Numbered from the stretch's first letter, positions 24,101 to 38,800 are shown. The stretch: DNA of 64,000 nt from Bactericera cockerelli (GCA_024516035.1 CM044955.1:19170791-19234790); one strand, 5' to 3'. Translations and numbers: made by a program. Notes: generated by a model not told the origin, from the letters alone.

Positions 24101-27100
24101 TTACACAGTACGCAATCCGTGACTTAGCGCCACAGAGGTATTACAAAAACGTCTATTAATTCCGCCCTAAAGGGTGTAAATATTACGAAGATATACAAAA
24201 CTTAACCGAGGTCTTGCCATACTTTGAGTAATTGCTTTTTAAGTAACAGCCAGAGGTGGTAACAAATTGTTACCAACGAAGTAACCTTAGTTGGTAACAA
24301 TTTACTTCGAGTTCACAGGGCTGGCTTCATAAGGCTAGATATTGCGTGATGCAGCGCGGACTTTCGTCCAGTGGAATTTGTAGCTCTTTCCTACACACTA
24401 CGAAAGTTATCTATATCTATAAAAGAAAGCTGTCTGTATGTATGTGTGTATGTATGTATGTAAGAACTCAGGATAGATGATGCGTCTCTAAGTTTGAGCT
24501 ATCAAACATTAAGCCTCTCTCTTATCAAGACCGTACTGCGTAGTGACCAACATCACACTACATCCTACTAGAGGTGGCCATGTTAACGCAGAACAGTACG
24601 GATCTAGGCCGGGAGGCCGATAAACATCCCTGTCTGAGGGAGGAGCAGCTCAGACAGTACACATCATGGCGGAGAGGTTGGACCTTGGTACGGTGTGATG
24701 CTGAACATCCGGAGGCATGGTTGCAGCAGCTTGAATGGCTCCGGTGCTGCCACACAAGAAATCCTGAAGCGTCTGTTCCACATTGGGCGGCTCCCAGGTC
24801 AGCGTTTGTTCCACATTGGGCGGCGGAGCTTCATAGCGTCAAGCTAGGAGAAGGCACTCCACAAACCGGGTGATGTAATATTGTTTCTGTCTACCCCGTA
24901 GCCGAAGCGCTAAATATTGCACTCACTGTCAATGTGACAGACTCCCCGTCTATACCATCAACAATTCACCTTCGAAAAAAAAAACCTCCAAAAGTCTTTT
25001 GGCGATGGCCGAGTGTAGATGCAGCAGGCTAAGGTTGGCTGGAAGCTGTTGTCACAAAGCTACACAAAAGCGGTTGGGAAAAGATGGTCGCTTCATTTCA
25101 GAACCGGAGTGAATGGAAGAAGAGGCAGCATTTCCAACGTCTAAGCAGCCCTATTTAGGGAAAGCACTGCTTACCCCCGCCGGGGAAGGGTCAATAAAAG
25201 GCGACCTAAACAAAGCTCACTCCATTCCTTCCTGTTTTGGTTATCTGCGATCAAAAAGGAACCTCATTCTTGCAGACAGAATAAAATGAAAAAATCAAAT
25301 GGCTCTAAATTTAAAATTGCAACCTGGAACATTAGGACACTATTGGACTCGAAGAATAAAGAAAACCTTACTATACAGAGACGCACAGCCGTCATCGCCA
25401 AAGAACTTGAAAACTATGACATAGACATCATAGCGCTTCAGGAAACCCACCTGAAAGAAACGGGGAGATTAGATGAAAAGCAAGCAGGCTACACCTTTCT
25501 ATGGTCAGGCTGTTCAGAAGAAGGTGAAAATAGATACGGGGTAGCTATAGCAATGAAAACAACACTATTGGAGAAAGGTATAATATCTGAACCTACATGC
25601 CACAGTGAAAGAATTATGAGTGTAAACATCAATGGAATATCGGAAAACACCTTGATATGCTGTTATGCACCAACACTGGCAGCTGAACCTCACATTAGTG
25701 ACGCATTTTATGAACAACTAAAGCACATAGTGCAGAATGTACCAGCAAGGAAGAATGTCATCATAGCAGGAGATATGAATGCACGTGTGGGCAAAGATAA
25801 TAGTACATGGGGAAATGTTATTGGGAAACATGGAGTGGGGAATATAAATGAAAATGGACTCCGCCTTCTACAATTTTGTTCAGAAAACAACCTGAAGATA
25901 TCAAACACAATCTTTTCACAAAAGAACAAGTACAAAAATACATGGCAGCACCCAAGGTCGAAGCAGTGGCACCTCATAGACTACATCATTGTGAGAAGCA
26001 ATTTTATCTCAAGCGTATTACGATGCAAAGTAATGCGAGGCGCTGAGTGTGAAACTGATCACCGAATGGTGCGAGCCTGCATTGTCTTCAAACCAAAAAA
26101 ACATGTACGTCCGAAAAACACAAAGCTGAAACGCTTCAACATGAAGAAACTAGAAGTAGAGGACATTAAAAGATCATTCATCCAATCGTTAAACTACACG
26201 TTTGACGATCAAAAGACAATTGAAGAAAATTGGCAAGCCATCAAAAACAAATATGTTGAAGCAGCAGAATGTACACTTGGTAAAGATAAAGTTACTAGAT
26301 GGGATTGGTTTGATGATTGCAATACAGAAATAGATGAATTATTAAACAAGAAAAAAGATGCACACCTTCTACGACTGAATCAACCAAACGCAAAAAACGA
26401 CAAAGAATACAAAGAAGCTCATAGAAAATGCCAACGAGAAGTGAGGAAACTAAAAGAAGACTGGTGGAAAAAGAAAACTGAGGAACTGCAGACCTACATG
26501 AATACAAATGACACTCACAACCTCTATAAAGGAATAAATGCTATTGTAGGCCCAATCAAAAAGCCGCTAAATGTAGTGCAAGATAAAAGTGGAAACAACA
26601 TTCAAGGCAAAGAAAACCAACTTAAAAGGTGGAAAGAGTACTTTTCAGAACTTTACAATCAAGACAATTCAATTGATCACAACCAACCTGACATCACACT
26701 TATTGATTGCGAACCACCAAATGATGATCCACCATCTAAACAAGAAATATCAGAAGCTCTGAAACATCTCAAAAACTATAAAAGTCCTGGTCAAGATGCG
26801 ATAACTGCAGAAATGTTAAAGGCTGATGTCAACAAAACAGCAGAGATTCTGGTTCCACTTCTCAACAAAATCTGGACTGAGAAGTCTCTTCCGCAAGACT
26901 GGAAAGACTCAACAATCATTCCTCTGCACAAGAAAGGAAATAAGTCTATTTGCTCAAACTACAGAGGCATTTCTCTGCTTTCAGTTCCAGGAAAAGTTCT
27001 TGCAAGAATAATTTATAACCGTCTCTCACCACACCTTGAAAAATTCCTGTCGGACGGACAATGTGGATTTAGGTCGCACAGATCAACCACAGATATGATA

Positions 27101-29493
27101 TTTTCTGCCAAATTACTTGTTGAAAAAGCAATGGAACAGAATACTAACCTGTGTATAGCCTTTATAGACATATCCAAGGCATTCGATTCTGTAAATCGGC
27201 AGAAACTCATATCGGTCTTGGAACTCGTTAAATGTCCACCAACTCTACTTTCACTCATCGCATCTCTCCACAACAACACTCAAGCAACTATAAAAGTAGA
27301 TGGCGAACTCACAGATCCATTTGAAGTTCGAACAGGAGTCCGTCAAGGATGTGTGCTAGCCCCATTGCTCTTCATTATCTATATGCAGTTCATCATGTTC
27401 AAAGTAACCAAGAGCCAAAACTTTGGAGTTGATATACGGTTTCGCACTGACTCCAACATCTTTAACCGCAGAGGCCTAAAATCCATCAACAAAGTAAAAA
27501 TGACGAAAATACAAGAGCTAATGTTCGCCGATGACTGTGGACTTGTTGCCAGGACTCCCGAAGAACTGCAGTTAGCCATAAATGCCTTTGTAAAAGCAGC
27601 AAGTGATTTCGGACTCCAAGTAAATGAAGGTAAAACTGAAGTAATGTTTGTCAACTGTACACCAGCCCCCATAATGATCAATAACCACGTATTGAAAACT
27701 GTAAATACCTTCAAATATCTAGGAAGTATTGTGTCAAATACATCTGACATCAAACCAGAAGTCGAAAATAGGATAAATGCTGCCAGCAAGGCATTTGGTA
27801 GATTGTACCACAGAGTTTGGAAGCCGCATGGTCTAACCCTGAAAACGAAACTTCGGATTTATGAGACCATAGTGTTACCCACCTTACTATATTCCTCCGA
27901 ATGTTGGACAATCCTTGACAGTCACACAAAAAAACTAAATGCATTCCATATGCGATGTCTCAGAAGCATACTAAACATTAGTTGGAAGGATTACACTCCC
28001 AACGAAGACGTCTTGGAAAAGGCCAACATGCTCTCTATGGATGAAATCATAAAGATGAGGCGACTTAGATGGGCAGGTCATGTGAGCAGGATGGCGGAAG
28101 ATAGACTTCCTCAACAAATAGCCTTCTCAGAACTGGTTCAAGGAAACAGGCCAAGATGCAAACCTAAGCGCAGATGGACAGATGTGCTTAAAACAGATCT
28201 CAAATCACTCAACATCAGTGAATCATCTTGGCGAACCGAGGCAGCTGAAAGAGACAAATGGAGAGAAAACACAAAAGGGAAAATACTACAAAAACACCAC
28301 AGCAAAATCATTGAAGCAAGAGAGAAAAGGCAAGAAAAACATGACAATGAAGAAATGTTTGATTGGAAGTGTCCTACCTGCTCATTCATCAGACAAGGTA
28401 GAAAAGGCCGTCAGTATGTGCAATCTCATATCACCCAGAAACACCCTGAACTTAATCCAAATACAAATGAACCTGTAAATTTAGAATGTGGTCTCTGCGG
28501 TCATACCAGTAAAAACAAAGCAGGAGCATCAAGCCACATCCGAGCCAAACACCCAGATCAATTAATAGCCAGAAACAACAAACCAATCAAGATAAGAAAC
28601 GCGACATCATTTGCAAGGATAAGATCATCTAGCCCCCAACCAACCACACAAGTTCCAACACAAACAACTCAGCCCAGTCAACAAACCAACCAATATCAAT
28701 GCCAATCATGCCCCCGAGTATGCAAATCAAAGGCCGGCTTGCTGAGTCACATGAGGAGCTGCAAATGACTCTTGGAGGATGACAACATCGAAAACGATGA
28801 ACGTCTACAAATCATGTATGTATGTTCTTTATACAAATCCACACCGTTTGACCGAGAAACCTGAAATTTTGCACATAGGTCCCTTTGGATCAGGAAATTC
28901 TTCTAGGCTAGATTATATCTCCCTGAGGTTAAGCTACAATGAGTAAGGATAAAAATGGATGGGTGACGCAAAAAAAATTCACGTTTTTTGACATAAATGA
29001 CATTTTTTCTCGAAATTTGTCGCGACGACCTATCAACTCAAAGCGAGAAAGTTTTAGCCAAGGGTTCGAGCTTTCAATTGACATATCGATCGCGAATTTC
29101 TGATGAGCCGTTCTTGAGCTATGCCGGGTAAGGTAAAAAAATGGATGGGTAACATGTAAAATATTCACGTTTTTTGACCTAAATGACATTTTTTCTCGAA
29201 ATTTGAAGTGACGACCTATCAACTCAGAGCGAGAAAGTTTTAGGCAAGGGTTTAGGCTTTCATTTGACATATTGATCGCGAAATTCTGATGAGCCATTCT
29301 TGAGCTACGCCGGGGAAGACCAGAAAATAGATGGGCGACAAAAAATATTCAGGTTTTTTTTCAAACCTAAATGACATTTGTGTTGTGTGTGTGTGTGTGT
29401 GTGGTGGGTGTGGGTGTGGTGTGTGTGTGTGGTGTGTGGTGTGTGTGTGTGTGTGTGTGTGTGGTGGTGTGTGTGTGTGTGTGGTGTGTGTGT

Positions 29494-29543
<50 letters not shown>

Positions 29544-29546
29544 GTG

Positions 29547-29596
<50 letters not shown>

Positions 29597-29752
29597 TGTG
29601 TGTGTGTGTGTGGTGTGTGTGTTGTGTGTGTGTGTGTGGTGTGTGTGTGTTGGTGTGGTGTTTGTGGTGTGTGTGTGTGGTGTGTGTTTGTGTGTGTGGT
29701 GTTTGTGTGTGGTGTGTGTGGCGTTGTGTGGTGTGGTGTGGTGTGTGTGTGG

Positions 29753-29806
<54 letters not shown>

Positions 29807-32800
29807 GTGTGCGTGTGCGTTGTGTGTGTTTGATGGGCTGGCGAAGCGGCGGGTGTAACCCGCTAGTGTTATAATATTTGTATTAATCACTTTGGTGATA
29901 TCACAACTACTCAAACTCGCTTTACTAAACCTACGCTGAAACCGGGACTTGAACCACCGACCTCCAGGTTAGAAGTCCGCTGCCTTATCGATCAAGCTAC
30001 TGAGGTCGGATTCCTACACACTACGATTCAGTGGGCCTACTCTGACAATTTCTCGATACTATTTTTGAAAGAAAAAGTTATCATATTTTGTGTTTATTAC
30101 AATCGTGATGTCCTCAATCTCACCTTTGGTGACCTTTGCTATATCTTTGCCGTACATATAGAACTTGAACCGCCGACCTAAATGTTACGAGTCTGCCTTA
30201 TCGAGCAACTGAGGTTGCTTCACGGTTGCTAAGATCAAAAAGTAGTTGCTGAGACAATCGAAGATAAGCTGTGGACAAAAAGTATTAGGTACATAAGTTT
30301 CTCTTACCTCCCACAACAGCTACAGGAAAGCTACTACTGCTAGCACCTGTGTCAGAACTGTACAGTGACACCAGGGGCTTGAAGACAAAGGCTACATTAC
30401 TGTTCACGAGAGACAGGATTTGTTCTTCCAGTTTATGCCACCTGAAATATAACAATCGTGGTTAACATTATGTTTTATTTGGTGTTCATTCAACATAGGA
30501 AGTTGTTAACACAAGTCAAACTACAAGCAAAAGTAATACAAAAAACAACATAAAATACAAATATCATTTAAACAATCCATGCTACTTCTGATCTCATCAG
30601 CCAAAAGGCATCTCAGAGAAAGACTGAGTGAGTAGCACCCCAGGCGCGCCTGGTACTGAGGAGCTGCGGAACTGCAGCACCCCCAGACGAAAGAGAAAAA
30701 ATTGGGATTTTCTCAAGTCCTCGCTCGTACATAATAAAAAATAATCACATATTTCTAGAATAATTACTGCATAATTATTATGATTGGCATGGTAAACAAA
30801 CTCAAACTTTCTTGATACTGAAAGAGCGACGCTATAAATCCCATTTTAGTCCGGTTTATCTGGCAGCACTCCCAGAACATTTTCCCACCGGCCGCGCCTG
30901 TGCTATAAACGCAACTCACTTGGTTATGCTGGCTTTGGACTCACTACGCAACTCACTTGGTTATGCTGGCTTTGGACTCACTACGCAACTCACTTGGTTA
31001 TGCTAGCTTTGGACTCACTATGCAACTCACTTGGTTATGCTGGCTTTGGACTCACTTACTCAACTCACTTGGTTATGCTGGCTTTGGACTCACTACGCAA
31101 CTCACTTGGTTATGCTGGCTTTGGACTCACTATGCAACTCACTTGGTTATGCTGGCTTTGGACTCACTACGCAACTCACTTGGTTATGCTGGCTTTGGAC
31201 TCACTATGCAACTCACTTGGTTATGCTGGCTTTGGACTCACTACGCAACTCACTTGGTTATGCTGGCTTTGGACTCACTATGCAACTCACTTGGTTATGC
31301 TGGCTTTGGACTCACTACGCAACTCACTTGGTTATGCTGGCTTTGGACTCGTGAAAGCTGACACCAGAAGCAGGAGTTCCCAGTGGCTTCTCCGGGTCAA
31401 TAGGGGTGCCGAGGAGTAGCTGGATACTCTGGCGATTTACTCGGGGTAGAGGTAACTCGATGTCGATTTCAGGACTGGACTTGTTCAGTTGCTGAAATTG
31501 AAATAAAACTAATAAATCAAAAAGTTAAGACTGTAGGTAATTCATGAAAAGTGAGTTCTTAAGGGCAACTATAAGTAGTAGAATCTTGGCAACATATTTC
31601 TTTTATAACAACACAATTTTTAGAACAAGTTATTGATGATTTTTTACGTGTAGTATACGAGTATGCAATATATTCAAACTTATCACACTCTGAGTAATGT
31701 CTACCTTTCTTATCACTAGTATTTTTGATATCATGATATCTATAATCAATATTATCTTGTAAGTATGTAGTCTCGTAGGTAACTTTCCTGCTGGGCTGGC
31801 ATCTGCTTGCTAGATCCCAGAAACATGGACATAGCACTTGCAGACACAGTATTAGGCCGTACTAACCTGTAGTGTGAGTATGTAGTCTCGTAGGTAACTC
31901 TCCTGCTGGGCTGGTAGCTGCTTGCTAGGTCCCAGCAGCATGGACACAGCACTTACAGACAAAGTATTAGGCCGTACTAACCTGTAGTGTGAGTATGTAG
32001 TCTCGTAGGTAACTCTACTGCTGGTCTGGTAGCTGCTTGCTAGGTCCCAGCAGGATGGACATATCACTTACAGACACAGTATTAGGCCGTACTAACCTGT
32101 AGTGTGAGTATGTAGTCTCGAAGGTAACTCTCCTGCTGGGCTGGCAGCTGCTTGCTAGGTCCCAGCAGCATGGACATAGCCTGTACTGACTCTTCTAGTT
32201 GCTGCAGAGCGGCTGTGTGCTTGCCTATGGCGAGATGAATGTGGTCCATGGCGGCAGACCAGCCAGAGTTCTCGTATACCTGGCAATTTTTTAATTGAGA
32301 GAGAAAGAAAGTCATGTGATTATTTAATTAAAAAACACGATAAGTACTGCTACTTGTTATTATACATATTTTTTTATTTTTAATGATGAGTTTGATATAG
32401 ATATTTATTTATATGTAAAACAAGGTGTCATCTCTTTCCTTTGGAAGCCTGACAATATGCTTCCAGCATTGCCTCTTTGAGTGGCAATGCTGATTCGTTG
32501 AATTAGAAATTCACTGGCTCTGCTGTTTCCCGTTTTTTCTATAAGCTTTTTTCCAATTTCCTTGATCCAACTTGTGTTCAACACAATCTAAACATTAAAA
32601 TAATATTATTCAAACTAGCATTACTAAATTATTAACTTGAGACTTGAACCACCGACCTTCAAGCTACTGAAGTCGGTAAAACACGACAAGTATTTTGAAT
32701 TGCTGAATTCATTACAGATTCATAGGGATCACATCAGATTTACTTCATACAAAAGTATTTCATTATACCAACTTCAAATTTTGTATATTGTCACTTCTTG

Positions 32801-35800
32801 CCCATTAGAGGGCGCCTTACTACGGAATACAAAAGTTGACCATAGACCATGAGCTACTAAAATAGTTCTCAATAAAAAAACACTCATGCTTCTAAAGAGC
32901 ACCATCAAATCTTTATGTAAGTGCTACTTTTTGCAGGGTGCAATAGTTCTAAATGTAGGAAAAAGACCCCTGGAAATAATGTAATGTAAGTGCCACTTGT
33001 AAGGCTCTATTATTATTATTATTATTACTATACATTTATTTATTAGATACAAAAGGACATTATGTACATATAAATAATAATTTTAACAGTGAAAAAATGA
33101 AATAAACAATATATACAGGGTGGGGCAAAAGTCTGGAAACCCCTGAATAACTTTCGATTGGCTTCTTCGGTAAAATTAAAATTTTGTATGGTAAACCGGA
33201 CTAATAAGACCTTCTTTTAGAGTGGGGTTGATTTTTGTTACGGGCCCCATGTCGGTGCCAGGGGGGCCAACTTCATTTTTTTAAATACGAACCCCCACCT
33301 TGCGATACATTTTTGAAAAGGTCTTTAAATAAGAAAAACATTGGTGCAAAATTTATTTTTTTAATATTAACTGTTTGCAAATGGCGTCCAACTTTGTGTA
33401 TGCAGTAAAGTCTGGAAACCCCTGAATATCTTTCGAAAGGGCTTTCTCAGTAAATTTAAAATTGTGTACGGTAATCCTTGGTACTTAGACCTCATATTAG
33501 AACGGAACCGATTTTTTTTTTTACCGGCCCCCATGTCGGGGCCAGGGAGGCCAACTACATTTTTTTAAATACGAAACCCCTCCTTGCGATACATTTTTGG
33601 AAAGGTCTAATTACCCCGACTTACCGTGCATAATTTTAAATTTACTGAGAAAGCCCTTTCAAAAGATATTCAGGTGTTTCCAGACTTTACTGCATACACA
33701 AAGTTTTTTTTTTTTTTTTTTTTTGCATTGGCATTGGCATTGGGGCAAAAAATACACAAAGTTGGACGCCATTTGAAAACAGTTAATATTTTATTTTTTT
33801 ATTAACAGTTAACAGTTAATAAAAAAAATAAAATTTGCACCAATGTATTTCTTATTTAAATACCTTTCCAAAAATGTATCGCAAGGTGGGGGTTCGTATT
33901 TAAAAAAATGAAGTCGGCCCCCCTGGCCCCGACATGGGGGCCGGTATCAAAAATCGACCCCACTCTAAAAGAAGGTCTTATTAGCCCAGTTTACCTTACA
34001 AAATTTTAATTTTAGCAAAAAAGCCATTCGAAAGTTATTCAGGGGTTTCCAGACTTTTGCCCCACCCTGTACAATAAAAATGAAAAATAATAGAAAATAC
34101 ATTTGAAAACATATGTCCTAACTAAAGGGCGGGGTTATTGCCTATGACTCCACTGACCTGGTGCGCCTGGCGGTAGCACCTGAGCGAGTGGCGCCTCTGC
34201 TTGGCCTTGGCGTAGCGATGTCCCGCCAGCACCAGGTGGAACGCGTACTTGCGGCCCATGTTGCGGCTGCGCGCCGCGTAGAGATAGCAGTATGCGGCCT
34301 GTTCCAGCAGGAGGCCGCTCCGCAGGTCGGAGTCCTCGCTGGTCATGCGGACCAGCTGACGCGCCGCCTCGGCGTACGAGCCTATGTCTTTCAGGAACTC
34401 GAAACTGAGCAGAGTGGCGCGCGTCGCGAACTGAGGCATTCTAACAACAGAATAACAATGTATCAACTGAGGCATTCTAACAACTAGCAATTCTGATTTA
34501 GGCAGGTAGGCTCAATACTCATCCATTAGGAGTACTTTAGAATACATTACACATTCTCCTAATGAAATAGCTTCATATGAAATTTCAAAGTGACTAATGA
34601 CTTCAGTGATAGTAAACGCACAGGGCCGATTATAAAACAGGATTCAATTGAAGATAAGCTAAACTGTCCCTCAAGTCGGGCTATAGTGTTCTGTGATTGG
34701 TTCAAACTCCGACTACAGGGTCTGGCTTATCTTGAATTTCTTTTTCTTATTTTCCTACGTCTCTTCCTACATAAACGGGGTCCGACCCCACTTGATTGTC
34801 GTTCAGAAAAGACAATCATTATGATTGATCTTACTTGCAATGGTTCAGATAACACCCGATGCTTTCTTCCAAATACTCCATGGCTTTCCTGGTCTCTATG
34901 TTAGCCAGGTAGTAATTTGGTTTATCTTGAATTTTTTCTTCTTATTTTCCTACGTCTCTTCCTACATAAACGGGGTCCGACCCCACTTGATTATCGTTCA
35001 GAAAAGACAATCATTACGATTGATCTTACTTGCAATGGTTCAGATAACATCCGATGCTTTCCTCCAAATACATTATCGTTCAGAAAAGACAATCATTATG
35101 ATTGATCTTACTTGCAATGGTTCAGATAGCATCCGATGCTTTCTTCCAAATACATTATCGTTCAGAAAAGACAATCATTATTATTGATCTTACTTGCAAT
35201 GGTTCAGATAGCACCCGATGCTTTCTTCCAAATACTCCATGGCTTTCCTCGTCTCTATGTTGGCCAGGTAGGCGCTCAGCGAGGCCATCTCCAGACTGCC
35301 CGCGTAGTACAGCCACGCCGAGTCCGCCCCGAAGTCTCGCTTGGCCGAGTGGAAGGCTTGGAACGCCAGGGAGTAGAGGCCGAACATGAAGCAGAGGTCT
35401 CCCAGCCGCCGCAGCTGCAGCTCTTGCGAGTCCTGGGAGTAGCTGCGGGCGATCACAACAAGGAGGTTAACACGTTCGTTACCAAGCCAATTTTTTCAAG
35501 TTTTACGTAGGGACCAGGCGGTAAAGTCGCTGTTGCATCCTGGGTACCAACATTATTTTTTTTTTGCATATTTGGCATCGTATTTGTACAAGAATCGATC
35601 CTATATCTGTTCTAATACTAACAACCTACCTCAAAAAGGCCATATATGGATGTCCAGTCCCTCGTTCAAATTTTGATAACAGCCACATGTGTGTTTTCGG
35701 TCCCAAAGAAAAACACAAAAACATCCACATATGGCCGTTTGGTAACGAACGTGTTAACACGGGGGAGTAGTGGACAGGTTAACACGGGGGAGTAGTGGAC

Positions 35801-38800
35801 AGGTTAACACGGGGGAGTAGTGGACAGGTTAACACGGGGGAGTAGTGGACAGGTTAACACGGGGGAGTAGTGGACAGGTTAACACGGGGGAGTAGTGGAC
35901 AGGATAGCACGGGGGAGTAGTGGACAGGATAGCACGGGGGAGTAGTGGACAGGTTAACACGGGGGAGTAGTGGACAGGTTAACACGGGGGAGTAGTGGAC
36001 AGGTTAACACGGGGGAGTAGTGGACAGGTTAACACGGGGGAGTAGTGGACATTACAATATGAGCCCAGGCTGGGTGGGGCTCATACAAGTTGCTGGGTTT
36101 TATGTTTATAGCAAAGAACAGTGTAACCCCCTTTTGAATGACCTCTCTGTAGCAAATAATAATAATTGCAACTTTACTGTTGCTAGATAAGGTTTATCTA
36201 GCTTTATTTGGGGGAGCGGCTCCTCTTTTTGACTTATCCGCCAGAATGACGTCTAAAGAGACGTCAACTACGACAAGCAAATAAACAATTTATTTATTTC
36301 TTCACTAATTTTATGAGATTCTTTTTTCTTTAGATGAGTGTTTCGCAGGCTTTTTTATTTCGTAGCCATGAAGCAAGGGCTACTGTATATGTTGTAGCTT
36401 GCCCATCCCTTAGTATGCATCCCTTCTGATAAGCGAGAAGTGACACAATAGGAGAATACTTCCCACATAGGTGCTGGGTCGACACGAGCACAGCGGAAGG
36501 TATCGGTTACAAACAACTGTAATCAAATTTCTTTTTTTTCGGCACTAGGGATCGATCACACATAATTTTCAGCTTTTTTTTTGTAAACAGTTGATCTAAT
36601 GCCAGGGATTATCTTAACATCCTTTATTTATATCCTTAGAAACACTATGTTACTAATATGATGGAGCTTTATAATCCTTCACAGATCTAGTATGAGAGCT
36701 AGCTAGGCTTACATGACAGAGGTGGGAGGGGGGGCAGCACCCGGGCTCTGAGAGCCAGGCTTACTCGTTCCGAACCAGCGCTTGGTGGCACTGAACAGCG
36801 TTCTGCTTACTCCTTTTTTATTTGCGATCTAAAAAGAAAATAAATGAAAAATCAATGATTATTCCTCTGAGATATCAGAGGACTAAGAAGTGATAGGTAG
36901 TGTTAAGACAATTACACAAAAAATCGTTAACGTCCTTAACTGGGTAGGCGATAGGAAGGCATCCAGCGATAAAATATGGAAGTAAGAGTGCCAAACAACC
37001 TCAACCATTAGGAAAAGGTTGACCAAAGTCGATCGAAAGTAGGTTTGGAGAATGGCTAAGTGAAAGAAGAAGTAGAAACTGTCATACGTCCGAGAAAAAT
37101 AATTGGAGGAAAGTAAAGAAAATGTTCATTCGTCACCCTGTTATGTGAAAAAACAGTAACCATGGCAACACGTTCTGCACCAACAATAACAATCAAATGA
37201 GGTTATGTTTCATATTATGTTTTACTTTCAACTTTTGTTATTTGCACAAGGAGTAAATATTTAAAACTGAAATTAAAATTTGATTCGAAATCATTTGAAA
37301 ATCAACTTGTGGTTTTCTTTCGATAGGAGTTTACGTCTACTACTATGTATGACATGAATTGAGTTTTCATTTACATTCAATAGTTTTGCTAACACTATCC
37401 ATATAAAGAAGTGGTCTGTGCTATAATAATAAAAGTAACAGGACCAATAATCATCAGTCCCATCGATACTGTAGGTTAGGTTATATTTGTCGATAGAGCA
37501 CTACTAAGACTATAGGTAGTTAATCATGACGGAAAACACCCTATGGGAAGACAGAGAGGTTCGGTTTGACCTGTCCCTTGTGCAGATGAAAACCAGGCCT
37601 GGTGAGAAGATCATCGATAAGCTCGACTTTATAGAGGACACCAAAGGTAAAAACTTCCTTTTTTCTTCCAAGGATTCCTCCCCCTTTTTTTCTTTATTTA
37701 TTTTTTTAATCATTTAACGGGAGATACCCAGTTTTACAATGTGACCCTAGTCTTGATACTAATATTAATATAAAAAGAATTTCAAAGGAAAATACAGATG
37801 AAGAAGTTAAATAAAATGACATGAAAAGTTGGTACATATTAGTTTTAATTATAAGGTGTTTAAAATAAATGAAAATGTTGATCAATGTCAAATAGATGTC
37901 AGATTAAATGTCTAAAACGTTACACTGAATACCATGCTGCAAAGAAATCAAAAAAAGAAAGGAGGATGAAATTATCTTGTTTCTTTTAGGACTGATTAAG
38001 TACAATAATTATACAGTGTACAATTGTACATAATACATAAATACAAGAATGTCAAAAAAATAATACAGTGAATACTAGTCTTATGGATTTTGCGTGTTGT
38101 CACAGTGACTCAGTGGAGTTGCGCACTAGGCTTGCACGCACGGTGGCCTGGGTTCGAATACCGGCTGTGTAGAACATTTTCTACTCTGTACTTTGGATGA
38201 CCGGGGTCCACTCATACCTCGTGAAGAAAAATGAGTTGTTAATAATTGTAAGAGTAACGACCAGTGGTGGCATGTGATGGAAAGCTCTTGGTAATGCTGT
38301 ACTGCACTGCTACTCAAAAAGATTGTCAAGAGGGCCTTGTTTCACCTCAAATATTTCATACTTCTAATATTGATCTCGCGTATTCTTTCAAATGAGGAAT
38401 AATAATAATATCGCCTTATTTATACTGCCCGATTAGGACTATTATGTCCCATTATTCCAGCAGTAAGCCCAAGACGTATTATTATGTGGTACAAATCCCA
38501 AATGGGAGGATAACTTGTCATGTCCAGGCTGGGTTTCGAACCCGCGTCTTCTGGAATCTCTGGATTCACAGAGTGGCGCCTTTACCACTGAGCTACCGGG
38601 AAAAATTAAAAGCTGACTTCTCGACCATGCGATTCCCAGGTAACGCCGGGGACAAAGGCCGCCTGGTGATCACCAGTCTGCGCCTCATGTGGAACTCCCT
38701 CTCAGTCCTCAGGATCAACCTGTCCATCGGATTGGCCTGTGTACAGCAAGTGAGCACCAAGGTCATCAACTCCAGACTGAGAGGCACCGCCGAAGCTTTG

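Larger units (their letters stand above)
24410..29866 (+). mobile_element. Helitron-like element enlarged by a LINE insertion and a GT array
   Basis: The left end reads A/TCTATATCTATAAAAG and the right end GCGGGTGTAACCCGCTAG/T: a 5' TC and a 3' hairpin plus CTAG, flanked by A and T as for Helitrons. Its interior was enlarged by the complete LINE at 24462-28813 and a long GT microsatellite. Between them lie three copies of a module of about 185 bp (28940-29370). No Rep/helicase gene is visible, so it is non-autonomous. Confidence 0.65.

Noticed and set aside
24574..24873. 99-codon frame before the LINE ORF as a first LINE protein
   Set aside because: It lies in the 5' leader, contains an internal duplication and has no retroelement ORF1 motif; left as leader.
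29331..29914. Long Cys/Val and His/Thr open frames
   Set aside because: They are produced by the GT microsatellite and have no coding meaning.
30812..31419. Repeat proteins with LGYAGFGL motifs
   Set aside because: Read-through of the 37-bp donor array.
35754..36053. CRISPR-like regular repeats
   Set aside because: Units are contiguous without spacers; it is a minisatellite in a eukaryotic genome.
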